NCBI RefSeq assembly: GCF_040289685.1 | Contig: NZ_PSLQ01000003.1 | Span: forward strand, 1 to 64,000 | From: Pyrinomonas sp040289685 | GTDB lineage: Bacteria; Acidobacteriota; Blastocatellia; Pyrinomonadales; Pyrinomonadaceae | Reading direction: 5' to 3' | Length of the DNA: 64,000 nt | Part shown: positions 18,070 through 26,489 of the stretch, piece after piece | How positions within the stretch are numbered: the stretch's first letter is position 1 | How the letters are laid out: each line of letters begins with the position of its first letter | The notes under the pieces: model-generated | Seen by the model: only the letters and a program-made list of their open reading frames with translations | Database searches by the model: none | What the model was told of the DNA's origin: nothing | Translations under genes and position numbers: made by a program

Positions 18070-19206
18070 GTGGCGCGCGATAGACGCGGTTGTGGTTGCT
18101 TGCTGCTGTTTTTGGTCATCGTTCTCGGTGGCGCCGCGCTCATCTTCTACTACCTGATCTGGCCGAAGTGGCGCGAGAAACCGCCGCCGCCATCAGGCGG
18201 TGAACTGCGCGTTCACATCCTCGATGTCGGGCAGGGAGATTCCATTCTCATCGTTTCGCCCGAAGGCAAAGTAGCGCTCATCGATGCTGGCGACACGGGC
18301 AACGGTGACCACATCGCGCAAGCGATGCGTCGGGCAGGCGTGCAGCAGATAGACCTGTTCATCGCCTCGCACGCGCACGCTGATCACATCGGCGCGGCGG
18401 ATGAGGTCTTCGCTCGCTTCCCCGTCAAGAAGGTGCTCGACACGGGTTTGGCTCCGCCATCGAGATCGGCTTCGGATGAGAACACCCAAGAGCGCGGACG
18501 CGCACGCACGACGCGCACGCGCGGTGAAGTCGTCTTGCCGACGACCAAAGCCTACCGCGATTTCCTCGCCGCGGTCGAAAGAAGCGGCGCCGAGTACATC
18601 AAGGCCGAACCGGGCCAACGCTTCGATCTCGGTGGCGGCGCCGTGATCACTGTGCTCGCGCCGACCGAGCCTCTCTTTACAGCAGATCAACTGCGCGCTG
18701 GCGGGTCGGTGCAGAACGCCAATTCCATCGTCGCGCGGCTCGATTACGGCGATTTCTCCATGCTTTTGATGGGTGATGCCGAGGCGCAGACGGAAGAGCG
18801 GTTGATCGATCGCGGAGCCAACTTGCGCGCGCGCGTGCTCAAGATCGGGCACCACGGTTCGCGCTACGCAACGTCGGAGCGCTTCCTGCGCATCGTTCGC
18901 CCGGATGCGGCCGTGATCTCGTGCGGGTACGACAACCGTTATGGTCATCCGAGCCAAGAGGTGTTGGACCGGTTGCGCGCCGCCGGCGTGCGCCTCTATC
19001 GCACCGATCTTCAGGGCGAGATCACGATCGCGACGCGCGGCGGGCGCGAATTCGACGTCAAGACCGAACGACCGGCAGGCGAGGACGTGTGGGTCGGGCG
19101 GCGTCCCGTGCGCGACGATTCGGATCGCTCGGGTTTCGTCGCCTACGGCGAATTCGGTGAGCCTCGTCGGAAAAAGCGCGAGCGCGCCGCCGGCGATGGC
19201 CGTTGA
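18070..19206 (+). CDS. ComEC-like metallo-beta-lactamase fold protein
   Basis: A 378-residue protein with one N-terminal membrane segment (residues 9-30) and an outward-facing metallo-beta-lactamase domain. The metal motif is ASHAHADHIG (HxHxDH), with later ligands in MGDAEAQTE and IGHHGSRYA. This is the arrangement of the C-terminal nuclease-like domain of ComEC/Rec2 without the channel part. The start is GTG with GGAGG about 13 bases upstream. An insertion at about residues 135-160 is rich in charged residues. It is followed by a DUF3006 gene, a common pairing in other bacteria. Nucleic-acid or phosphate-ester hydrolysis outside the membrane is inferred. Confidence 0.88.
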   Translation: MARDRRGCGCLLLFLVIVLGGAALIFYYLIWPKWREKPPPPSGGELRVHILDVGQGDSILIVSPEGKVALIDAGDTGNGDHIAQAMRRAGVQQIDLFIASHAHADHIGAADEVFARFPVKKVLDTGLAPPSRSASDENTQERGRARTTRTRGEVVLPTTKAYRDFLAAVERSGAEYIKAEPGQRFDLGGGAVITVLAPTEPLFTADQLRAGGSVQNANSIVARLDYGDFSMLLMGDAEAQTEERLIDRGANLRARVLKIGHHGSRYATSERFLRIVRPDAAVISCGYDNRYGHPSQEVLDRLRAAGVRLYRTDLQGEITIATRGGREFDVKTERPAGEDVWVGRRPVRDDSDRSGFVAYGEFGEPRRKKRERAAGDGR

Positions 19207-19281
19207 TTGCGCTGCACGCTTTTTCGGCTGTTCGACGGCGAAAACACAGAGGAGTTCAAAGAGGCGCGAAGGTTGCCTGCT

Positions 19282-19566
19282 ATGACAGATGAAGCGAAAG
19301 ACCGACGCGAAGTGACGATTCATGCCGTTGTGGATCGCATCGAAGATGGCGATTGGGCGGTGTTGCTTTTAGGCGATGATGAACGCGGGCGCGCTGATTT
19401 CCCGCGCGCCTATCTTCCAGCCGGCAGCGGAGAGGGCACGCACTTGCGCATCCGCATCGAGATAGACGAAGAGTCGCAACAACGCGCCGAGGAGGAGACT
19501 CGTCGGCTGCTCGAACGTCTGCAACAACGAAGCCGAAGCAAGGGCAAGAAAGATTTCAAATTGTAG
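19282..19566 (+). CDS. DUF3006-family small protein
   Basis: A 94-residue protein with the DUF3006 pattern near its N terminus (HAVVDRIEDGDWAVLLL), followed by a predicted helix rich in glutamate and arginine (EESQQRAEEETRRLLERL) and a basic tail. The ATG at 19282 was chosen over the frame start at 19207. It lies between the ComEC-like gene and purM. In many genomes DUF3006 genes accompany secreted ComEC-like hydrolases, so a partner role is inferred. No biochemical function is known to me. Confidence 0.8.
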   Translation: MTDEAKDRREVTIHAVVDRIEDGDWAVLLLGDDERGRADFPRAYLPAGSGEGTHLRIRIEIDEESQQRAEEETRRLLERLQQRSRSKGKKDFKL

Positions 19567-19581
19567 GTCTGCCTCAAGAGC

Positions 19582-20622
19582 ATGAGCGCGAAACGTTCGC
19601 TCACATATTCGGATGCCGGAGTCTCGATCGAAGCCGCCGATCGCGCCAAAGAGCAAATCAAAGCCCTTGCTCGTGCGACGTTCAACGAGCGCGTGTTGAC
19701 CGAGATCGGAAGCTTTGGCGGCATGTTCGATGCGCGCTTTGCGCAGATGCGCGCGCCCGTGCTGGTCGCCTCTGCCGACGGTGTCGGGACGAAGTTGAAG
19801 ATCGCTTTTCTCACCGGCGTTCATAACAGCGTCGGACGCGATCTGGTCAACCATTGCGTCAACGACATCCTGACGCAAGGCGCGCGCCCGCTCTTTTTTC
19901 TCGATTACATCGCAACCGGACGACTCGCGCCGGATGTCGTGGCACAAATCGTCGAAGGCATCGCGCTCGGTTGCCGTGAAAACGGTTGCGCGCTGCTCGG
20001 CGGCGAGACGGCTGAAATGCCCGGCTTTTACTCCGATGGCGAGTACGATCTGGCCGGTTTCATCGTCGGCATTGTCGAACGCGACGAGATCATCGATGGA
20101 CGACGGATCACGCCGGGCGATGTCGTGTTGGCGTTGCCTTCCACGGGCTTGCACACCAATGGTTACTCGCTCGCGCGCAAGATCCTCTTCGAAATCGCCG
20201 GTTGGCGGCACGATTCTTATCTCGAAGAGTTGGGGATGAGCGTCGGCGAAGCGCTCTTGATGCCGCATGCCAGCTACTTGCGCCCGCTCGAAGGTCTGCT
20301 CGCTCAACGCCTGGTCAAAGGCCTTGCGCACATCACGGGCGGCGGTTTGCCCGGCAACGTGCCGCGCGTTTTGCCCGCCGGCACGAGCGTGCGGATCGCG
20401 CGCGGCACATGGCCCGTGCCGGCGATCTTCGAACTCGTGCAACGCGTGGGCGACGTCGCCGATGACGAGATGTTCCGCACGTTCAACATGGGCGTCGGCA
20501 TGATCGTCATTGCCGCCGCGGAAGATGAATCGAAGATTGGCGCGCACGTCGAAGCTCACGGGCAAAAGTGCTTCACCATCGGGCGAGTCATTGAAGGCGA
20601 GCGCGCCGTGATCATCGAGTGA
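19582..20622 (+). CDS. purM: Phosphoribosylformylglycinamidine cyclo-ligase
   Basis: A 346-residue cytosolic enzyme that uses ATP to close the imidazole ring, making aminoimidazole ribotide. N-terminal LTYSDAGVSIEAADRAKEQI, the VASADGVGTKLKIAF motif and the GGETAEMPGFY loop are characteristic. HITGGGLPGNVPRVLP lies in the C-terminal half. It starts 15 bases after the DUF3006 stop codon, so the two are probably cotranscribed. purN follows after 99 bases. Confidence 0.97.
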   Translation: MSAKRSLTYSDAGVSIEAADRAKEQIKALARATFNERVLTEIGSFGGMFDARFAQMRAPVLVASADGVGTKLKIAFLTGVHNSVGRDLVNHCVNDILTQGARPLFFLDYIATGRLAPDVVAQIVEGIALGCRENGCALLGGETAEMPGFYSDGEYDLAGFIVGIVERDEIIDGRRITPGDVVLALPSTGLHTNGYSLARKILFEIAGWRHDSYLEELGMSVGEALLMPHASYLRPLEGLLAQRLVKGLAHITGGGLPGNVPRVLPAGTSVRIARGTWPVPAIFELVQRVGDVADDEMFRTFNMGVGMIVIAAAEDESKIGAHVEAHGQKCFTIGRVIEGERAVIIE

Positions 20623-20721
20623 TGACCTTCTAGATCGGAATCCGAAGTCGCGCGCCCTCGTGACTCGCTCGATTGATGGGAGCTCGAATCTCTACGAAAC
20701 AGGACGTTTGTCATTCGGACG

Positions 20722-21351
20722 ATGTCGGACGAAGCGAACGAAATTCATCGCCTCGGGGTGCTGATCTCAGGGCGCGGCTCGAACATGCTGGCGCTCGCGC
20801 GTGCCGTGCGCGAAGGCGAAATTCGAGAGGCGCAAATCGTCGTCGTCGTAAGCGACCGGGCCAACGCGCCTGGGTTGAAACTGGCCGCCGAGCAGGGAAT
20901 CGAAACGCTCGTCATCGAGCGGCGTGCATCCTCGCGCGAAGAGCATGAGCGCGAGATCATCGCCGCCTTGCGCGCACGGCACGTGGATCTCGTTTGTCTC
21001 GCCGGTTACATGCGCCTTCTTTCGCCAGTCTTCATCGAAGCTTATCGCTGGCGCACGCTCAACATCCATCCGAGTCTGCTGCCCTCTTTTCCGGGGCTCG
21101 ATGCGCAGCGTCAAGCCCTTGAACACGGCGTGAAATGGACCGGTTGCACCGTGCACTTCGTCGATGAGACGCTCGATGGCGGGCCGATCATCGAACAACG
21201 TGTCGTCCCCGTGCTCGATGACGATACGGTGGAGACGCTTTCGGCGCGTATCCTCGCCCAAGAACATAAAGCCTATCCGGCGGCTGTCGCGCGCGTCTTG
21301 CGCGGAGACTTCCAATTGATCGGAAGAAGGGTGCTCCTCAAATCTCGATGA
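20722..21351 (+). CDS. purN: Phosphoribosylglycinamide formyltransferase
   Basis: A 209-residue enzyme that transfers a formyl group from 10-formyltetrahydrofolate to glycinamide ribotide. The N-terminal LGVLISGRGSNMLALARAV binds the ribotide phosphate. The catalytic asparagine, histidine and aspartate are in NIHPSLLPSFPG, GCTVHFVDE and LDGGPII. Length is normal. It closes the purine cluster; the next gene is convergent. Confidence 0.96.
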   Translation: MSDEANEIHRLGVLISGRGSNMLALARAVREGEIREAQIVVVVSDRANAPGLKLAAEQGIETLVIERRASSREEHEREIIAALRARHVDLVCLAGYMRLLSPVFIEAYRWRTLNIHPSLLPSFPGLDAQRQALEHGVKWTGCTVHFVDETLDGGPIIEQRVVPVLDDDTVETLSARILAQEHKAYPAAVARVLRGDFQLIGRRVLLKSR

Positions 21352-21467
21352 ACGCCGATGCGCCGCTCCGTTGCCGTCGGCGTCCGAACCCTCGGTGGTT
21401 GTCCTCGCAAATCCCTCTGCCATTCACTTTTCTCGATGGATGCCGAACGCATCGACAAGAACGCGAA

Positions 21468-21483
21468 GTCGCTGATCAGCGAC
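21468..21483. repeat. Perfect 16-bp palindrome between convergent genes
   Basis: GTCGCTGATCAGCGAC is fully self-complementary and is followed on the plus strand by TCCCTTT. It lies in the gap between purN and the convergent hydrolase gene. It may be a weak terminator for purN (6-bp stem, GATC loop) or a protein site; nothing else supports either. Confidence 0.35.
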
Positions 21484-21584
21484 TCCCTTTCCTTTCGCCT
21501 CGGTGGATGATCCGCGCTCGCCGTTCGTGCCCGAAAGCGAGGCGCGGCGAGTTGCTCGAACAGACAGGATCGAGATCTTCCAAC

Positions 21585-22622
21585 TCAGAGGTGCTTGAGC
21601 AAGAAAGAGGCGATCTTCCAACCGTCAAGATATTTCCACGGACGTTCGCCGCTTGTGTAATGGCCGCACGGAAGCCACGTCGCATCGAGGTTGAGTCCGT
21701 GGCGCTGCGCTTCGGCGATCATCTGTTGCGACAGATCAGGCGGAAAAGTCAGATCGTAGCGCGCGGCGATGAAGCGAAAGGGGCGACCGTCGCGCTTTCG
21801 CGCGAGCCGTGCAGCGTAAGGAAGCGGACTAATGGGAAGCCAGTATGTGCGAAGCTCTTCGAGCGAAACTTCATCCGCGAATCCGGCGCGCACGTGTGCC
21901 GTCGAGATGCCGCGCCAGACGACATCGGCAAAGTAGCTCGAGACGTGATTGAAGACGCCTACGGCGATGCGCTCGTCGTGCACGAAGGCGAGGAAAGCCG
22001 TGCAAGATCCGACGCTGGAACCAACGATGCCGATGCGGTCGAAGCGCGCGCGTTCGCTCAGCCACTGAACGGCAGCGCGCGCATCCACCACCGCTTGGCG
22101 CATCGAAAGAAGCGTTCGCCCGATGTTCGAACTGACAAGGTACTCAGCGCGCTCCATCCACGCCGGACGGCGCTCTTCGTGATAGGGCAACGTCAGTCGC
22201 AAAGCGGCGACGCCGAAGCGATTGAACAGGCGGCAGAGTTCGACGTGGCTGCCAGAATCGGCGTTCCACTGCGGAAGGACGAGAACGGCGCGTTTCGGAC
22301 CGCTTTCGTTCTTTCGTCGTGGTGCGAAAAAGCGCGCGCGCGCCGTGTTGTTTTCGCTTTCGGGAGTGGCGACGGCGCTGGTCCACGAGAGTCGTTCGCC
22401 ATCAAAGCGGAAATCGCTGATGGGCGGAAGCGCGAAGAACCGTTCGCTCTCTTGAAAAGCTTCGAGGGCGAATGCGCGTAAAAAGGAGCGTGGGTCGGCC
22501 CCATCAATCTCGCCCGCGATGAGCGACGCTCCCCAATCAAACGGCAGAAGACGGCGGTTCGCGTCGCGTTGGGCCAAGTGTCGTTCGCGGCGGTGGATCA
22601 AGTATGCGAAGGGGGCGACCAT
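21585..22622 (-). CDS. Alpha/beta hydrolase, ABHD18-like
   Basis: A 345-residue alpha/beta hydrolase. The nucleophile elbow is GIVGSSVGSCTAF, preceded by AVLVLPQWNAD, which should form the oxyanion region. The acid may be in ARYDLTFPPDLS and the histidine in CGHYTSGE. There is no signal peptide, so it is probably cytosolic. The family is related to eukaryotic ABHD18 and occurs widely in bacteria without a known substrate. The start codon is not certain; no strong ribosome site is visible. Confidence 0.8.
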   Translation of the reverse strand: MVAPFAYLIHRRERHLAQRDANRRLLPFDWGASLIAGEIDGADPRSFLRAFALEAFQESERFFALPPISDFRFDGERLSWTSAVATPESENNTARARFFAPRRKNESGPKRAVLVLPQWNADSGSHVELCRLFNRFGVAALRLTLPYHEERRPAWMERAEYLVSSNIGRTLLSMRQAVVDARAAVQWLSERARFDRIGIVGSSVGSCTAFLAFVHDERIAVGVFNHVSSYFADVVWRGISTAHVRAGFADEVSLEELRTYWLPISPLPYAARLARKRDGRPFRFIAARYDLTFPPDLSQQMIAEAQRHGLNLDATWLPCGHYTSGERPWKYLDGWKIASFLLKHL

Positions 22623-22767
22623 CTTCGGCGAAACTTCGGCGCTCGAAATCGAACAATTTACGCAGTCGGCGCCGCGAGATCAAGCGCGGAATCGGCTGAG
22701 CGCCAAGGCTTCAAGCGAAGGGCGCAAGAGACTCTTGCGCCCTCGCAACCGACGGTCTGCTTGACTG

Positions 22768-24178
22768 CTAGAAGCCGCTGACGTTGAGCCGTCCGCCAGT
22801 GACGGTTTTGCCGCTCAAAGAAGAGGTCGGCACCGTGCTTTGGAGGATCGCATCCTTGATCTGTTTAGCGGTTGCCCCCGGATGGGTCGAAGCGTAGAGC
22901 GCCGCCCCGCCAGTTACATGTGGCGTGGCCATCGAAGTTCCGCTGAACGAGCTGTAGGTGTTGTTTGGCGTGGTGGACCAGATGCCTACGCCGGGCGCTC
23001 CGAGGTCCACAGTTTTGGCGCCGTAGTTTGACCAACTCGGCTTGGCACCGTAACGGTCAATGGCCGCGACGGCGATCACCGCATCGTAGCTTGCGGCTGA
23101 TTCAGTGCTCGTGCCGACCGAGGTGTTGTAGTTCGAGGGGTAATTAGCTTTACGATCGTTGTTCGTGCCGTTGTTGCCCGCTGCCGCGATGAAGAGGATA
23201 TCGGCCTTGGCGGCGCGAATGATCGCATCGTGCAGCGCTTGCGAATAACCGCCGCCCCCCCCACGAGTTGTTGGTCGCGACGATGTTCAACCCGTGGCGA
23301 CGCTTGAGGTCCGTGATGTAATCGACGGCTTTGACGGCATTCGATACGTACCCCCCGTTGGGGCCGAGGAATTTGGCCGAGATAATGGTCACGCGCCAAT
23401 TGACGCCGACCACACCTTTGCCATTGCCGCCGACGCCGCCGATTGTGCCCGCGACGTGCGTGCCGTGACTGTCGGTGCTGTTGTCGCCTGGCGCTCCGTC
23501 GTAGATGGAGTTGTCGTTGTTGTAAAAATCCCACCCGTGAACGTCATCAACGTAGCCGTTGCCATCGTTGTCTATGCCATCGGGCGGATCGTATGGGTTG
23601 GTCCAGATGTTGGCCGACAGGTCTTCATGGCGATAGTCGATGCCCTCGTCGATGACGCCGACGTAAACAGCGCTCGATCCGGTGTGGTTGTTGGCCCACG
23701 CTTCACCCGCTTGGCTGCCGTATTGGTTGGCGGGCGAAGTCGCATCGCCGTACATGCCCCATAACGAGCCGTTGGTGTAATAGGGATCGTTGGAGACAGC
23801 TTGGTGCGTGACGATCCAGTTCGGCTCGGCAAAAGCGACCGCTGGGTGGCCCTCTAGTTCCCTGATGGCCTCGATCAACGTGCGTCCGCGCGGGATGGTG
23901 AGACGTTGCAGTTCGCCTTCGCCGGCTTCCTTCATCGGCAAGGTGTGGATGCGTTCTTTAAGCCGCGCCCCGAGACGGCTACGAAGATCGATCTTTTCCG
24001 CTTCGCGCGCATCTGCTCTGAACTTGACCAGAAGCTCTCCGGGCGCAAACCGCGGCCCAATTGAGGCGGCTGGTTGCGGTTCATCCATATAACTGGCTTC
24101 TTGTGCGCGGGCCATGGTCGGCGCGATGGTCGAGGCGTAGAGTGCAGTGATGGCGAAAAAAGCTAAGAATCTTCTCAT
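22768..24178 (-). pseudogene. S8 subtilisin-like serine protease, split by a one-base frameshift
   Basis: Signal peptide (residues 1-25), a propeptide and a subtilisin domain can be read through the whole interval once one base is removed. Upstream of the shift lie the catalytic D177 (GVIDEGIDY) and H238 (DSHGTHVAG) and the oxyanion N304 (NNSWGG). Downstream lies the catalytic serine (SGTSMATPHVTG), ending in GGRLNVSGF. The break is in a run of eight C on the plus strand (23255-23262; G8 in the gene). Seven G would give the family sequence NSWGGGGYSQALHDAI. No other stop interrupts the joined frame, and the sequence past the break is well conserved, so this may be a sequencing error, a fresh mutation, or slippage at the run. 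Two separate open frames (23150-24178 and 22768-23079) are what a gene caller would report. Confidence 0.85.
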
Positions 24179-24606
24179 GCTCCCTCCGAATCGTTATTTT
24201 TCTGGCTGCTGCGTTCGTAGGGCGACGCGCGGTCGAAAATTACGACTTGGACAAGCGCGCCCAAGCGTAAAGAGCTTCTCGCTAGTCCCACCGTCGAGGA
24301 AGCGGGCGTTCGAGGAATCGGGCGTGAAAGACGCGGCGAAATATATACTCATGCCGCTCCGCGATGCAAGCCTTTTTCGAACGAGCGTTTCAACTGAACG
24401 TTCGCGCGAGACGATTCGGGAGCGTCTTCCAACGCGAGCTTGAAGGCTTGATTTCAATTTCCGCTGGGGAAAAGTGAAGCTTGCTTCCGGCGGGCGAGGT
24501 GTGTTAACAGTAGCGACTGAACCGCGACCCACGACCTGCGATTGCGCCGGTGGCGGCCGTCGCCTAGCAGATCGGTCCGCAAAACTTCTTGGAGAGGTGT
24601 CTCACT
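24179..24606. other. Divergent intergenic region with a 16-bp tandem repeat
   Basis: The gap separates the minus-strand subtilisin gene from a plus-strand protease gene and must hold both promoters. Two adjoining 16-base units, 24294-24309 and 24310-24325 (TCGAGGAAKCGGGCGT, one mismatch), sit near the middle. Just downstream is an AT-rich patch (AAATATATACT near 24339). No gene is supported here. Confidence 0.45.
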
Positions 24607-26316
24607 ATGTCCTCGTCAAACGTTTCACGCCTGTTCCTCGCGCTCGCTCTTTTTTGCCTTGCGACGGCTGAGTTGTCGGCGCAAGCTCTCGAGGGCAAAT
24701 TGACGATCAAGGCGGCTATCGTTGACAGCAGTTTGAACGTCAAGCCGTTGCCTAAACAAACGTTCATCATCGAGCGGAAAGATTCTCCGGACAAGCGTTC
24801 CAAAATCAGCACTTCATTCGACGGGCGAGCGACCCTATCTTTGCCTGCAGGAGATTACACCTTGAGTTCCGACGCTCCGTTGGAGTTTGAGAGTAAAAGG
24901 TATGCTTGGCAAGTCGAATTCAAGATCGAAGCCGGCAAGGAGACAGTGCTCGAACTGAGCAACGACAATGCCATCGTCACCGAGCTTCCAGCGCTGCCGA
25001 AGCGGCGCGTGACTGAGGAGGCCGCGTTGTTTGCGCGCTTGCGCGATGGCGTTGTCACCGTAGAAGGCGAATTGGGTCACGGCACCGGGTTCATCATCGA
25101 TGAGCGTGGCCTCGTGCTGACGAATCAACACGTCATCTCTACGTCGCGAGAGGTGCGCGTGCAATTCGACCGGCGGCGCAAAGTGCGCGCCAACGTCTTG
25201 GAGCAGGATGCCGACAAAGATATCGCCGTCCTCTGGATCAATCTGGAAGCTTGTTCTGAGTGCCGCCCACTCAAGTTGGCGCAAGCCACGGCGACCGAGC
25301 CCGTCGTTGTCGAAGGCGAGCGCGTCTTTGCCATCGGCAGTCCTCTCAACCAAGAGAAGATTTTGACTTCCGGCATCGTCAGCAAAGTCGAAAAGCGTGC
25401 GATCATCTCCGATATCAATGTCAATCCGGGAAACTCAGGCGGCCCGCTCTTTAACTCGCTCGGTGAAGTTATCGGCATTACAACCTTTAGGGATCCTGCG
25501 CTCGGTGGACCGGGCGTGGCTGGCATCGTGCGGATCGAAGAAGCGCTAGCACTCATCGACAAAGCGCGCGTGAGCATGGAGAAGGCATCCAAGCCGTCAG
25601 CGGAATTGTTGCCGACCGAACCGGAAAGAGCCTTTCCCGTGGAAGCCATCAAGAAGAGGGTCGACGTCAAAAAGTTCGAGACCAAACCCTACAAGATGGA
25701 GGTCGGGCGCTACGACGTTCGCGTGCTGACGCCGGTCTTCAAGTTCTACCTTTCGGAAAAGGACCGTCTTGAATCGGCGCGCGAACGCGAGAAGCGCAAC
25801 AAAGAGGGCGCGCAAGGCACCGTCGATAAGTTTCAGAACTTGCGCAACTGGACCGAGTACGTCGGACAGTTGAAGCCAGTGGTTGAGCTGCTGGCCATTC
25901 CTGAATACAAAGTGACCGGCAAGTCGATGTTCCTGTCGGGAATCGTCGCCGCCACAACCGGCATTTCGATCCCGCCCGACGTCAAACTCAAGGCCGACTT
26001 CTACGAGATGCAACTCGTCTGCAACGGCGAGCCCGTGACGCCGATTCGACGGCAAAAGGTCGAATATGCGCTTTTCGCGCCGAGTTACTTCAAGATGAAG
26101 ACGCGCTACAGCTACGCCGGGCTGTACGCCTATCCGCACGACGTCTTCAATCCAAACAAGTGTCAGCGCTTGGAGCTGCGCATCCATTCGGAGGAGAACC
26201 CGCAACAACCCGACGTCAAACTCATCCCCCTGCAGACCATGCAAAGGGTCTGGTCCGACTTCGAGGAGTACCGGCAAGAGGCGGAAGCTTCGGCGCAGAC
26301 GCCTTCCGCGCCGTAA
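24607..26316 (+). CDS. Secreted S1C trypsin-like protease with an unrecognised C-terminal domain
   Basis: A 569-residue exported protein: signal peptide 1-26 (cleavage after LSA), then a beta-rich domain (about 28-130, DYTLSSDAPLEF) resembling carboxypeptidase-regulatory-like folds. The chymotrypsin-like domain follows with H175 (LTNQHVIST), D205 (DKDIAVLW) and S277 (NPGNSGGPLF). Instead of PDZ domains the last 230 residues form a region I do not recognise, with YDVRVLTPVFKFYLSEKDRL and a final TRYSYAGLYAYPHDVF stretch. Two cysteines (CSECR, 216-219) lie in the protease domain. The ATG at 24607 follows GGAGAGG by 9 bases. The TTG at 24589 is less likely. Confidence 0.88.
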   Translation: MSSSNVSRLFLALALFCLATAELSAQALEGKLTIKAAIVDSSLNVKPLPKQTFIIERKDSPDKRSKISTSFDGRATLSLPAGDYTLSSDAPLEFESKRYAWQVEFKIEAGKETVLELSNDNAIVTELPALPKRRVTEEAALFARLRDGVVTVEGELGHGTGFIIDERGLVLTNQHVISTSREVRVQFDRRRKVRANVLEQDADKDIAVLWINLEACSECRPLKLAQATATEPVVVEGERVFAIGSPLNQEKILTSGIVSKVEKRAIISDINVNPGNSGGPLFNSLGEVIGITTFRDPALGGPGVAGIVRIEEALALIDKARVSMEKASKPSAELLPTEPERAFPVEAIKKRVDVKKFETKPYKMEVGRYDVRVLTPVFKFYLSEKDRLESAREREKRNKEGAQGTVDKFQNLRNWTEYVGQLKPVVELLAIPEYKVTGKSMFLSGIVAATTGISIPPDVKLKADFYEMQLVCNGEPVTPIRRQKVEYALFAPSYFKMKTRYSYAGLYAYPHDVFNPNKCQRLELRIHSEENPQQPDVKLIPLQTMQRVWSDFEEYRQEAEASAQTPSAP

Positions 26317-26340
26317 ACATCTCGCGCCGATCACTGGCGG

Positions 26341-26385
26341 AAAAGTGGGCCGCCGGAGACCGAACCCCAACCGTTTCCGACGGCC
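26341..26385 (-). terminator. Probable terminator of thiC
   Basis: Two 13-base arms (26348-26360 and 26373-26385) pair with one mismatch and one G-T pair around a 12-base loop. AAAA at 26341-26344 gives UUUU after the hairpin on the minus strand. It lies about 100 bases past the thiC stop codon and may also slow plus-strand transcription from the protease gene. Confidence 0.45.
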
Positions 26386-26489
26386 TCCCAGTTTGAAGTC
26401 AGCGAATCGCGGCGCGTTAGCTCTTGCGGCGGATCTGCGCGCTGAACGAGGTGAACTCCCGATCTTTTCGGCAAACGTCCGGCGAAAAC

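Noticed and set aside
18193..19323. Open frame of 376 codons antisense to the ComEC-like gene
   Set aside because: The plus-strand frame has clear metal-binding motifs; the antisense product has none.
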